NCBI GenBank assembly: GCA_037576195.1
Contig: CM075101.1
Span: forward strand, 10,850,001 to 10,914,000
Length of the DNA: 64,000 bases
Direction of reading: 5' to 3'
Source of the DNA: Phytoseiulus persimilis
Taxonomy: Eukaryota > Arthropoda > Arachnida > Mesostigmata > Phytoseiidae
Of this stretch, positions 14,086 through 26,009 are shown piece after piece. Both the position numbers and the translations under genes were made by a program. Numbering within the stretch: the stretch's first letter is position 1; the number at the start of each line of letters is the position of its first letter. The notes under the pieces are model-generated. The model saw nothing but the letters and a program-made list of their open reading frames with translations. It had not been told where the DNA came from and ran no database searches.

Positions 14086-14912
14086 GCCGAGAAAAGGGCG
14101 GGGGTTCGCGCTTCGATTCCATCCTCCCGGGAGTCTCGCATGAGGCGAGGTATTTTCGAACCTTCCGAAGTTCAAGCTGGACCTCCGATCCCGCAGGAGT
14201 TCCACGACAGGGGAGGAAACTTTTCGGAGAAATCCTCCGAATCGCCTTTATTTGTGTCATATCCTGTTGGACATCTCGATAGATCGATAATCACTCGCCC
14301 GCTTCAGTTGTCTAAACTACGGATTTCCAACACCGACACCACAGTTGAGGTTGGCGGCATGGTTGGTATCACCTCACGATGATTAGTCGATGACGGAGGA
14401 GGAGGAAAACCATTTCTAGCCGCTTCGATACTCCTCTGCTGACGGACGCTCACGAAGGAATTCATGTCTGGGCCTGATCGAAATTCCATCATGAGCTTGG
14501 AGGAATCGCAAGTAAATAGGGGTGGGAATCGTTATTGGAGGGACTGGAGCTCTGCTGATTGTGCATTGCAGAACGTCCGCGGGTAGCACTTCACGGAAGC
14601 TCGCGGAAGCGGGCCACAATATTTCCGAATGAACGCGGAATGATGTGTGGCGTACGTGTGTAGGAGGTCGACGTTTCGCATGCGCGATCGAATCGAATCC
14701 CGCAAAGGACGAGAAGCGTCTCTTCGATATTTGATTTTTTCCAGCATCAGCATTGTATTCGGGTTCTATCATCCACCGCTTGCTCAACAAGTTGCACCGG
14801 GGATCGAAGTTCTCCTAGGAGTTATGAGTTAATAAATGTCGAAGGTATTTCACCGTAACCCTAGGAAGACTCTGCAGTCTCCCGACCCAGCTGAGTTCTC
14901 TAATATTGGGAA

Positions 14913-15125
14913 TGGGCATGAATGTCCGAGACTCGGAACTCGGAAGATAATTTCTGACTCGGAAATTAGTATTTAACTCTGGAAACGGAGATCCACTATC
15001 AACGGACGCTCACAACCCGCAGAAATAAATTGAAAAAAACGGTGGATTTCCGTTTTCCGAGACAAATATTAACTTCTTAGTCGGAAATTATTTACCGAGT
15101 TCCGAGTCCAGAAAATACATGCCTG
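14913..15125. mobile_element. hAT-like palindromic MITE, 213 bp
   Basis: The ends are long imperfect inverted repeats: the left arm (GGCATG at 14915, then GACTCGGAACTCGG and AT-rich sequence) matches the reverse complement of the right arm ending in CATGCC at 15123, over some 70 bp each. The flanking 8-mers ATTGGGAA and ATAGGGAG agree at six of eight positions, compatible with a decayed 8-bp target duplication of the hAT type. There is no coding capacity, as expected of a miniature element. The superfamily rests on duplication length and palindromic form only. Confidence 0.6.
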
Positions 15126-17349
15126 ATAGGGAGGTGTATTGAATCAATGCGAAATCCCGACGGCAGCGTGATCTCCTCCCCGAACAGCTACGAGCCGACA
15201 GGAGTGGTTTATGATTGATGCGTCCGCCGTCGGAATCAACCTCGAAGGAAATTCATCATTTCACACACAGAGTCTTCCTCATTCTGCTGGCATCAACCTG
15301 ATCGAGGCGGGTAGGACTAGTGGCCGAGAGCTGCGCGCTTTCACGATCTCCGGAATGAATCGAGAGGGGGGTAAGAACAAGCGAAAACCTCTATCGAGCT
15401 TTTCGCTCTAGATCTCTGGTCAACCGGAAGAGCATGCCATGTCTCACTCGATCCTGTGGTGGAACGAGGAGGATATTGGTAACAGTAGGATTCAACGGTG
15501 AGGCTAATCTCCACGGTCTTTGGTGCAGAACGAAAACTTTTGAAAATATCAAACTATTTGCGTGAATGGCGCAAATGGTGGAGACTTGATCATTGCAATG
15601 GAAAGACTCAGGGTTTCATTCGTCCGCCTTCATGATAAATCTCGAGCTTCAGCGTTGGAGTGAAGCTCTCAATCACGTGGATAGCCTCCTCTACACTAAG
15701 AACTTGGGTCGAATGGGGGGGGGGGGTCACTCTCATCATTAAGCCCTTTTCAGAGAGCAGTGGTTGATGCTGATGACCTCAACCTGAGCCAAGCTTTTTT
15801 CGAGAGCAGTCTCCCGCAATGGGTTCCAGCCTGCATTGACGCAGGAACTGCACGCGCCCGACGAATGAATGAGTTCAATCAACCAACGGGCGAGTGAAGG
15901 GAAGGATTCCGGTAGCTGGGAAAGGTTTCACAGAACTCGTAATGGTCGTGATCGCCATGGATGGCAGCGGATGCAAGTGTGGGTTCAACATGGAAGAGTG
16001 TAAGCCGATATGAGAGCGAGTTCTGACACGACTCGAGACACTTCGGCTGCGTTCCTACGACGATTGGATCCAGAGAAGCGTTGCCTCCTCTGCAACCAGT
16101 TTCGAACCTCGTGACCTGCCGTTATTTTCTTACATTGCTGCATTCTCATTCAAAGAAAAATTGAAGAGGTACTCCTCCGGATCATCGACTCACACCTTTG
16201 TTCATTCATGCAGCGCGCATTCTTGGGCTGAGGAAATGAACGGCACATCTTTGGGCATTAGTTTCTGAGTTGTTGAGCGCATGCTCCAACCTGGACTTCG
16301 TTGTGATTGTGGCTGGTATTGACTCTCCCAATGTTGCAGAATCGTGGCTCCAACGATGTGATGCCAAGACCTCGAAAATTATTGGGAATATACATTACAC
16401 ATGACATACATCAGGCCCCCGTGGCCGTGAATATCGGTCATGTGAAAGAAACGTCAGTCTCAATTTGATAGTAATTGATGGACAGCGCACGGATAACACC
16501 GGAAGGTGTAAGAATCTGCGGCTGAACGGTTTCAGCTCCGCTCCGCATTCGAGTTTCTCAGCGAAGCGTCAGCACTGTGGAGAACTGCCATTCTGAACTA
16601 TGGCTCTCAGCAGAAACTGGTCAACACCCACTCAGGAGCATTTTGAGTATTCCTTTGAGAAACTTCATAACCGATTGTAACTGGTGTCTCTTTCGTTTGA
16701 AATATACACAGTCATTAATGTTCCCAGCCACCGGCTTGAGGGCAAATGTAAATATGATATTGATCACATAACTCACAAACACAATGTCCGTCAACTTCAT
16801 GGTGACTAGACTTCCGGGCACCCAAAGCAAATAGTTTGGCGGTGGTCAGGTTGGGAGTTGGGAGTCATTTTCGCACGCCGCTCTCGAATTTCGCCTGTGA
16901 GCCTTCGCTGAACTAGAAGAACACGGCCCATTTCCGAGAGTCTTCGTCATCAACCTAGGAAATGAAGCTGAAGACTGCGGCGGTCGTCGAAGTTGCAGTT
17001 AGATTGCGAGCCTATTGTTCACTCTGAGTACGAGTCTAGTCAGAACTGGTTTCGGTCGCGAATCGCGAAGCACCGTTGAACTTTTCCACGCCTGCAGTGG
17101 CAATGTCAAGTGACTGGCAGCAGTCAGTGGTTTCTCCAGCTTCGTGGGTGGCCCTACGCTCATACCTCTGGCCCAACGATAGGTGTAGTGGGGAAATGGT
17201 TGGATGCTCACCATTCAGAAAGATGCTCAAGAAGTGAACTAGAATCTGATCCGCCTGCTGTCTGGAGCGGGTAGGATCTGGCCTGAGCCAGCTGACTGCT
17301 GGGCTCGATGAGAGGTCGTCTTCCTCTGGAGAAAAGTCGAGCGAGGAAT
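15126..17349. other. unassigned stretch
   Basis: No gene or repeat is recognised. A run of twelve or more G residues sits near 15715-15727. Open frames are short (the longest about 70 codons) and without motifs. Confidence 0.45.
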
Positions 17350-18850
17350 AGGAGCGGAGACGGAAGAGCCAAGGCCGCTCATTTCAAGCGGATCCGTCGA
17401 GTATCTGCGGGTCGATCGGATAACATCTTCCGATCGCGCTCAAATTTCGGATGAACATCCTACTTTGTGCTCGCTGCTTCGAACCAAGCTCGGGTCAGCG
17501 GAAGGTTCGTTTCTAAAGTCTACTGCACTTCCGAAGTTGTAGCCCTACTCACAACCTGGCCCGTCGCGGCTCGAATACACTTCCCTTGTCCCGTTGGGAG
17601 ATTGAGCCTGATCCTCTCATCCCTTCGTTCTCATTGAGGTCCAGCCCCGATGCTGCACATCGCGTTCCGACCATAGCGAAGCTGGTCATACATGTGGTGC
17701 GGTCGAAAATACACAAGGGCTCTTCTCCGAATCGCAATGCGTCGAAGCGACGCTCCTTTCGCCTACGACTAGGCTCTCAGGCCAATCTAGATTCGCGGAT
17801 CCGAATCCGCAAGAATTTAACGGATCCGGACTCGCAGGATCTGCCGACCCGCGCACATTCGATCGTGAAATTTCATCAGGAAATCGTCGTACGGCAAACA
17901 CGGGATCCCCGCCTCTTGTCCTGGTTACCGCCCGCGTTTCTGTGGCCTGCTGGTGGCAGCCATGCAGCTCGCTCTCTCGAGTTATGGATGCATTTAGACG
18001 GGAACTGGTAAGCAGCGAACGTAGTAATACTTCTACGCATTTAAATCGTGAATTTCTTCTCTTCAGACCGCCGCCTCTTCCCTTTTACAGTTCTCCAATG
18101 AGTTTTCCGGTGTGTGTGTGTGTGACGACTCACTACCAAGTATCGAACCACAGTAGCTTTTTGAGGCAGCTGTCCGTTCGCCACTCCTGTTCTCTGCAAT
18201 AAATCGACGTGGAGTTCCGGGTAGGGAACTCCCGTTCTCCTTCGGTCATATCCTAGTCTGTACAGAGGATAGTCCTGTTATTCTGCCACTTTTGACCGCA
18301 AAACCTCGTGGATCCGTTCCGGAAGGATCCGCGGATCTCACCTCATGGGTCCGCGAATGTCGAGTTTCGCGGATCTTTGGGAGGCCTACCCAAGACCCCC
18401 GTTGCTCATCGATTCGACGAGGAAGTCAGTTTGAACTGTCATCGACGCAACAAATAGCACTTCAGTTCATTTCGAAAGCGCGTTCTCTGGTGAGCAGATT
18501 GAATACGCAGCCGAGCAGAGTGGCCCAGCGGATCCAAGATCGTCGAATTTACGACCCGCATTGTCGGAATCAGTCATCCCATAGCGTTTCACCGGTTTTT
18601 TTTCGGGAACCCATGGTCGAAGCTTTCCTCACCCAGAAACTTCGAGTTCTATCATCCGTTCCGGGCTGCATCATCATATATTCTGGAACGGAAGACCCCT
18701 TGCGAATGGTTCGAGAAGTTTGAATTTTCAAGTGACTCGACGGAACACTCCTGACGTTTGAGTTCAATGATTCGTAAGACTGTGGATTCGTCAGACGATA
18801 GAGCGAGGGAGTCTCCGCTGGAAAAACCATGGGGTTTAATAAACCGGTCA
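17350..18850. repeat. degraded dispersed repeat, copy B
   Basis: This is the direct-orientation partner of 11010-12750. The best-preserved block is 17437-17463, identical over 27 bp to copy A; flanking similarity continues to about 17600 and returns at about 18430-18820. A GT dinucleotide run (about 18109-18122) and a poly-G run (about 18846-18857) lie within or at its edge. The 141-codon plus-strand frame at 17586-18011 has no counterpart frame in copy A, which argues against its being an element-encoded protein. Confidence 0.5.
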
Positions 18851-18859
18851 AAGGGGGGG

Positions 18860-20297
18860 GGGGGCTCTCAAGTAGCTACGTTGCCGCTCAGGTAGACGAG
18901 GTCAAGGGACACTTAACGATCTATTCTAAATTAGATCTGGTGATGATGGACAGCGCTGGATCACGGGGTTCATCTCCTCACCAGAATACTTGATTCCTTC
19001 ACCACCCCACCTCGCGTAGCTAGGGAGCCACTTCTAGGTCTTCGAGTGACTCCTCTCCTCCCTCCTCGGTATTTCTCGCAGTCAAGAAAAGTCATTCATA
19101 GGATGTATCTCATTTCCTCGCTTCGCAGAGGCTGAGTGTGCTCCCGGGATTCACAGGGAGGACTTCGCCCGAGACTCTATGGCTTGCTTGCGGGGTCCTT
19201 CCAAAAGGCCCCATGTGATTTGCGATCGAGCGAAGGATAAGCCCGAGACATCAAAAAGTGTTTGGTATTGTGGAATTCGAGTACCTGCGGTTAACAAGAG
19301 AGAACAAGTGTTCGGTCCAGTATATCGGACCATGCAGAGCTGTTTGACATGGTCATCCTGATTTTTACCCCCTGCATTCGATTTACTCCGGAGCAAGACA
19401 GTCTGAAATCACGCAGATGTGACAGTTGTCAGGTCTCCCATCGGTTACCCATCCTGGCGAGAATCTGATGACGGACTCCAAGACGCGGGTCAAAAGTGCG
19501 AAGAACTTCTGCGGGTGTCGTTTAACGGGAGCTCCCTCGTTGACAGCAAGGGACCATGTCCTCGAATCACACAAAGTTAGAATCAGATCTGGAGCGAAAA
19601 CAACGATGTCATTCCATGATAGCGAAGAGTAAGTCTGGTCGCTGATGACAGCGGCTGATGAATGGCACTTGTGTGCAAAGGACTTCGCAGCAATCCGATT
19701 CGGAGAGCAATTGAGAAAACGATTCCAGTCGCACTCATTCTAAAGGTTCATAAATCTCTTTTATACAAGCAATTTACAGGAACTCGATTGTCCATGAATC
19801 TCTAGTCGGTCGGAGCTTTAGTTGGTTATCTCTTCTGATGTCCTACTCCGGGCTGTTCATAGCAAGACTAGAACGCTCGGGGCTGTGTTCCTCCGTTTCC
19901 TCCTGGGGAAAAATATCCGTCATTTTCCTCCCAAATCTTCAATTTTCGGAATGAAGCATATTTCCTTATACGGATGTACTGCGTTGAGGAATCGGTACCT
20001 CTTCGAGCGTTTCGGTGCTCAGCAGATCATCTAACGGCGAAAGTGTTCGCAAATGTTCTTCGGCATGCGTGAGACGGTTCTGAAGTGCGAGAAATGGGAT
20101 CAATAGAAATATGTATATGAATGAAGAGCTGAGTCGTCGTATTCCTCGATGTTCTCCAAGGGAAGCACACATCATTTCGGCTCGGAGTTTTCGATGAACC
20201 TACAGCTTGACTCGAGTCTCCCTTCCAGTATGGCGAGAACAGGTTTTGATCCTTCGAGCATTGTCCTTCCGAGCTACATCCACAGCTCGGGCATCCA
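18860..20297. other. unassigned stretch downstream of the 20.3-21.6 kb candidate
   Basis: No gene is recognised. A minus-strand frame at 19966-20175 encodes a hydrophobic segment followed by an acidic stretch, but no splice connection to the exons upstream of it on that strand could be fixed. Confidence 0.4.
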
Positions 20298-21650
20298 CTA
20301 CGGATCGTCGTCAACTTCCTTTTCTGACCCCGGCTCATCTCCCGTCTTCCTTTGTCTGTGGAGACCAAAGACTAAGAATGACAGAAGCACTAGAGCACAT
20401 ATGTGGACGCCTATATTATTCGGCGTTCTCCAATGACAAGCTCTTGTGTTACCATCCTGAATAACGAGTCCTCCCGAAGGTGCGGTGTAACTCGAGCCGT
20501 TGTACCCCTGCGACATTTGAGCCGACCACTCGGAGTTTCCTGACTCGTTGAACTGCTCTTCCGTTCCTAGGCTGATGCTATAAGAGTGGCGCGAGTTGAT
20601 TTCCGAAGGGGATGCGGTACCAATACATGGCCCTGAGTATGGAAGTCGAGTGAGGACGAGGTGATCAGAGAATCTTCATCCTCGATGAACTCACTTTTTC
20701 CATCCAACCAGACGTCCATCTGGGGTATGCAGGGGCTGTCGAGATCGAAAAGTGGAAGACGCTTCTCTCTTGATTTCCGCGTTCGTGTTGTAGGATTTGA
20801 AACCGCGGGCAGTGCCATAGGTACCATTGTGTCCTGAAATATCGGATTCGGGATTGAGGAAACCAGTATTTAGCTGAACTCCCCGGGAACTCCCAGCATG
20901 AATGAGCTCCCTAAGGCTGCCGGAAGGAATTGAAAGCCGCGAAGCTTCGTCTGGATCCGGAAGCATGCAGCGAGTAACAGTGACCGGAGATCCATCCCAG
21001 CGATTGAGATCATCATCCGAGCTCTCTGATTACTCACCCGTGAGCGCTCTGTGCTGCTGGAACTCAGGCTCCGTCCGACAGAAGAATGGACACTCTAAAC
21101 AGGACATTGTGAGACTCCATCCGTTGTAATCCATTTCACCTTCCTACGCTTGTCAACCGAAAACGGCAAAGGAATCGATAAGTTGTAATAGGAGACGGTC
21201 GTGAGCAAGTTCCGCACCTGAAAAGAAATCGAGCGGTTGATCGCAAAGCTTGGCGAGCTGAGATCGAATACATGCACACCAAGTCCATTGGAGAGCAGCC
21301 GTCTGTATCTTTATCGGAATTCTGCGCGCGCACATCTCCTGTTACAAGTGAGAAATATTGTGGATCACTTTGCATGATAGCGCGATTCGAGTTTTGATCG
21401 GAGACAAGAAGCTAGGCTCTTCCGAACATCGCCGCCGAGAGTTGTTATATTATCGACTAAAGAGACGAGATCCGGACGGATAATCTGGCGACCAAAGGAA
21501 GACGTGCACACTTACACTTGTCCGAGGGTTGGTCTCTCGCGAGATCGAGGTGCAGGGTGGTCCGCGTTGGTCGAAACACTTTGTTCTCAGTTCTAGTCGG
21601 AATTGAATGGAGCGATCTAGATTCGTTGGTCTCAAAAATTTGGAAGATGT
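20298..21650 (-). CDS. candidate multi-exon gene, product unknown
   Basis: A minus-strand chain of exons with good splice signals. They are b 21338-21280 (Asp/Cys-rich); c 21217-21140, after a strong TTCTTTTCAG acceptor, encoding 26 residues beginning VRNLLTTVSYYNLSIP; d 21092-21038 (CPFFCRTEPEF..., GTGAGT donor); f 20833-20695 (GTGAGT donor); and g 20632-20298, 110 codons to a TAG, with one hydrophobic segment near its end followed by HRQRK and an acidic tail. Exons b-c-d and f-g join in phase. Between d and f a small exon (20950-20880) with a weak donor must be assumed. A possible upstream exon ends at a GTAAGT donor at 21516. No family is recognised; a single-pass membrane protein would fit. 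It lies downstream of the SLC16 gene on the same strand. Confidence 0.3.
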
Positions 21651-22399
21651 CAAATGGGTGAGAGAATATGTGATGCACTCGCTCAAACGGCGCATGGCCA
21701 AGGAGGCGCTTCGAACATCTAGTCTTCCCCAGAACCTCCAAGAGGTATCATGTACGGGTTTATTGCATTGAATTCTCCAACTTTCGGGACCGGGGTCAAA
21801 CGCTGGAAGAGAACGGTTCTCAGGATTTATCCCCGAGCATTTCAGTGAAACTGGGTTAGACAGCCCATGGAACGTGAACAGACTTGGCAGAGTTGCGACA
21901 TCGGAACTCTTGAATCAGCTTGAGCTCAGCAGAAACAAACGACAACTACGCCCGGTGGGATGAATTTTCCCGAGGAACACACGCCCGTCGACGACTCTAG
22001 CTGCGCGCGGGGACATTCCGAGCCTCCCTGAACACATCGCCCAGAATGACAAGCTAATGGAGAGCATGAGCTTCCTTCCTCGGACGGAATCTGGCTGAGG
22101 AACCTCGCAAAGTACTTCATTCGCTCGAATTACTGAAATGGAACCTGTCTACAGGACTGGGAATTCCCTGAGAGTTGTACCCATTGTTCACCTCCGCCTA
22201 GTCATGCCTGGAATTGTGAGTTTTTACTTGGAGCAAATCTTACGCTCGTCGTTCCGTTCTTGACCCTTGAGTGACACGATCGCAACATTGAGAATTTACC
22301 GGAGACCTTGATCAGGAACTTCGGAATCGAGTTGCCAGAGCAGTATGTCTGCCGTAGTTTTCAATCGAAGACAAACCACGGAGGGAGACGGCGCACACC

Positions 22400-22405
22400 T
22401 TTATT
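22400..22405 (-). promoter_or_regulatory. polyadenylation signal overlapping the MCT stop codon
   Basis: The minus strand reads AATAAA across 22405-22400, sharing bases with the TAA stop at 22403-22401. If used, the 3' UTR would be only some tens of bases long. The motif match is exact; use in vivo is not shown. Confidence 0.45.
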
Positions 22406-25400
22406 TCTTCTTGTTTTGTCTCCTGAGTATCAACAAAACAATTCCCCAAACGACAGCCATCGTTAAACAGCAGGTCCCCCAGAAATATAACATGGGGTCA
22501 TATGAACCAACCGTGTCTCGGAAGAACCCTGCGAAGTTGAGCACACAATAGTTCGCACGTCCAATCTCAAGAACGCAGCCTAGATCGAAAACTTATCGAT
22601 GGTAATAATCATGGCGGATAACGCTCACCAATGAAGGCAGGCCTTGCAAATGCGATGAAACCGACAGACGAGCAAATCAAACCATTTGCGACAGCGAGAT
22701 TGTGAACGCCGAGCAAATCTGAAAATTTGAACACACCCAGTTGGTCAGCCTTATCGGTTCATCTCCAATAGGATGAGATGTTCCCTGGCTCAGATAATCG
22801 GACAATCTAATGACGACAGTCGGCCTAATTCCTCCGAGAATACGTCATTCACCAGAAACGACCACCGTGCACATCACCACGGTTGAGCCATAAAACCAGC
22901 CGACGATGAGGAATAACGCAGTGAGTTGAGTGTAACCAGCTACCGAAGGAATGACCATCGCGAGGGTTCCTAGACAGAGATAATTAAATGCGAAAACGAC
23001 CTGCAAAGGAGACGGATGATCCCGATCAGAGACAGCTCTATTCAGAGGCGAGGCTTCAATCGAAACAATGGTACGAAAAATTCTCATGCTTCGCGGCTCG
23101 CCTTGCGGTCCACGATGCCTTTATCGGCGATGAAAGGGAGGGTTATCCTGCCCGCCATATCCGTGACCGAAACGAGAGGAATGGTCGCGATTGCAGTCGT
23201 TTGGTCGACGCCTTTGTCGCAGAACAAATCGACCATTACCTGCAATGAGATCCAATTTACTCGAGAGCCGTTCACCAAATTCCAAGCCGAGAGCCGATTT
23301 CCCGAGCTGTTCACCCAATTCCAAGGCGAGAGCCGATGTCCCGAGCTGATCATCCAAAAAACACTCAGAAATCCAGGAAAAATTAATCTAGGGAGGCAAT
23401 GATACTCCACCGTGAAGAGGATGTCCGTGAATGTTGTGAAAACCAGATAGGACACAATGAGCAGATAAAACAGGGGATTGCAGAAAATCTCTCGCAGGGA
23501 CAGTTCCGAGTCAGGATCGTTCGGATCTTGAAATTCTTCTGATTCTGGAATGCCCTCCGATGAAAATGCGTTCATCGGCGAGAGAATCAAACGCAGTCGC
23601 GTTTCCCCAGGTTCCGCTAAAAGACTGAAAATCTTACTCTTTGCCTCAACGATCGCGCTTATGCATCTGGCGGGTGGTCCGTTGGGGAGCTCGTTCATAG
23701 TCGTCATTGCTGAATAATTTCGCACTGATACATCATCGAGTTGCGGATTTGCGGCGATGGATACATCATCATCCTCCTCCTCGGTTGGAAGCATAGGCAG
23801 TACACCTGAGCTCAGAGAGTCGATGGAGCTGAATCGAGCCAGGAAAGAAGGCGTATCCGAGAGAATCTTGACAGGTGGATCGGGCCCACTCACCCATTCC
23901 GATGTCGGTCGCAAGAACCAGGTCCACATCGCCAGTGCCCAGCTTCACTCCTGCGACGCTGATCGATGTGGATCGACTTCGAGCCGCTCCCATATCGGAC
24001 GTATCGTCAACTCTCGAGCGCATGGTTCCGGATCTCGAGCGGGAGTCCTTCGCCGATGTATCTGTGCGTGAACGCTGTCGAAATTCTCGCTCGTCAATCA
24101 ATTGAAAATTGAAATACAAGTTTATCAAGTTTCCGGGCGTTGGAGCTGCGCCGCGTTCTCTGTATGATGCTCCTTGCAAAGAACGGAGTGGCAGACCTGT
24201 GCTGTGCTCTGTGCTCGAGACTCCCTCACGGAACTTATTGTCATGCGTCTGACGAATTCCCTCCCGATGTCGGGCGCACGCATCTTCTTTCGGGTCCACG
24301 ACGGCTTCCGCATCAGATACGAAACTACTGGCGTGTTCAGCATGATTGCAGCGTATATGAGGAAGAGCTCTGGAATCATATAGCAGATCAGACGAATGGG
24401 TAACGGCACTCGACGAATGAGAATTCATCCATTGAGAAATGTCGCGCACTGAATCCATTGAGCTACTCAGGGGAGCCTCTGACAAGGGGAACTTCTTCGA
24501 ACTAGACTAGCATCCTGTCTTGCCTTTTAGTAGAGCACTCAATTCATAGCTAAATTCAAATCTCATGAAGTCTTATCCGGCAGCGAAGTTATGATCGCCT
24601 TTCCTACTGGAGCAAGTTAACGTACGCGCAATGGAGGGTGCGCAATTCTATCACCAGAGAGGATTGAGGAGGTAGTCCACGATCATGACCGCAAGGAGGT
24701 GTCATATCGTGCTGCCGCTCGGTCGAAAACGATCCAGGGGGGAAAAGTGAGTGCCCAGTCCGTCTCAATGCGTATTACCCACATCAGTCACTAATTCAGG
24801 GTCGGAAACCCGAGTCACCAATCAAGAACGGGGGGGTGGGGGCAATCTGCGCTGGAAAGCAGGAGAACCTCTTTTTTTCGCAATTTCGGACCTCCCTAGA
24901 AAAAAACCACTCCAACTGCGGGCCTGAACATGACCCACCATGGACTACCAAATAGGCACCTTCACTTCGGGTGTTACGCTTCGTATGGTTCTCTTGTGAG
25001 CAAAATACGCTGAGTCGAGACGTTCGAACACCTGAAACAATCAAGGAAGCCTCTGAACCCTCACCTCTCAGGCCGAAAGATTTGTAGAGCAGCTCCATGA
25101 ACTTGGGGAAGACCATCGCTGCGACCGTGGAACCACAATAATTGATGCCCAAGGCGAGCCCCTTATATTTCCGGAAGTAGTGACTGAGAATCACCGGGTT
25201 CAAGTTGTACATGAGACCGGCCCCGATACCTGAGGTGAGTAACGTAGAGACTTCTGTGAGTCATCCCGACACCTCTTCTCCTTACGCATTCTATCCTCGA
25301 AAAGAAAGATCGCCGGAAGAGCTCCTGGAGCAGGCTATTCGCGGTCTCCATCGGAGCGGACTGAATCGACTCACCGTTCAATATTCCAAAAAATATCGTC

Positions 25401-26009
25401 AGATAGGGTATCCCGGTGGCAAAGTAGCAGAGAGTCAAACACAGGAATGACAAACAGCCGCCGATTACGCAGGTGATGCGCAATCCGAGTTTCGTGCTCA
25501 GGGGACCAGACAGAATACCTGAACATCACATTGTAACTTGAGAAAAAATTCAGCTCCTGTCGGAGCGATGTAGAAACCGACCCACCGCTCTCCTCCACTT
25601 TTTGCGTTCATTAGCCCGTTTCGGACCTGCGAAATTGACGAATCCTGAGATGAGCGAGATGGGCCAGGCGGCTTCACCACGGGTCACGTTGAAGGTTTCC
25701 ATGACGGCAACGTACAGAACGGCCGCGGACCGGGTTGAACCCCCCACCAGAAATGTCGTTGTGAAGCATGCCAACACCATGCGCCATGACTCCCAACTGT
25801 CCGGGCCTGAGTTTCGCTTCTGGGGCTCAAAATATAGAGTTAAGAGCTGTTTCTTGGCACTCGCTCAAGGATGGTCCCCGCGTGGCGACTACCCCAGCTG
25901 ATGATCGAGTGAGTTAAAAACTCCCCGAAGTATCTTGTAGCACACATCCCACAATGACGAAACCTACCGTGTCCCTGTCCGCCACGCTTCCGGGCATCTC
26001 GGCAACCAT
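22401..26009 (-). CDS. SLC16-type monocarboxylate transporter (MCT), 11 exons
   Basis: This encodes a 12-helix major-facilitator plasma-membrane carrier of the SLC16 family; known members move monocarboxylates with protons, or other small solutes. Exons run 26009-25968, 25789-25627, 25518-25375, 25229-25065, 24369-24230, 24089-23894, 23805-23411, 23239-23102, 23000-22853, 22718-22629 and 22528-22401. All phases agree and give about 582 residues. Family evidence: the helix-5 signature YFRKYKGLALGINYCGS, the helix-1 segment RMVLACFTTTFLVGG, and a long charged Ser/Arg- and Asp/Glu-rich loop between helices 6 and 7 (exons 5-7). The usual Asp-Gly-Gly-Trp motif before helix 1 reads DTSW. The first exon is the least certain: an alternative acceptor at 25807/25806 would give PDSWESWRMV but breaks phase with it. 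Introns are 88-178 bp except intron 4 (695 bp). Substrate is unknown. Confidence 0.88.
23240..23410 (-). other. MCT intron 7: frame-preserving, with an internal repeat
   Basis: This 171-bp intron (GTGGAG donor, TTGCAG acceptor) has a length divisible by three and contains no stop in the reading frame, so retention would insert 57 residues before transmembrane helix 8. It also carries an imperfect tandem repeat of about 36-39 bp (about 23268-23350), each copy containing CCGAGAGCCGAT or a close variant. The neighbouring intron 8 (23101-23001) appears to start with GC instead of GT. Confidence 0.6.

Noticed and set aside
17586-18011. 141-codon plus-strand ORF in repeat copy B
   Set aside because: The homologous stretch in copy A does not keep the frame, so it is not likely to be an element-encoded protein.
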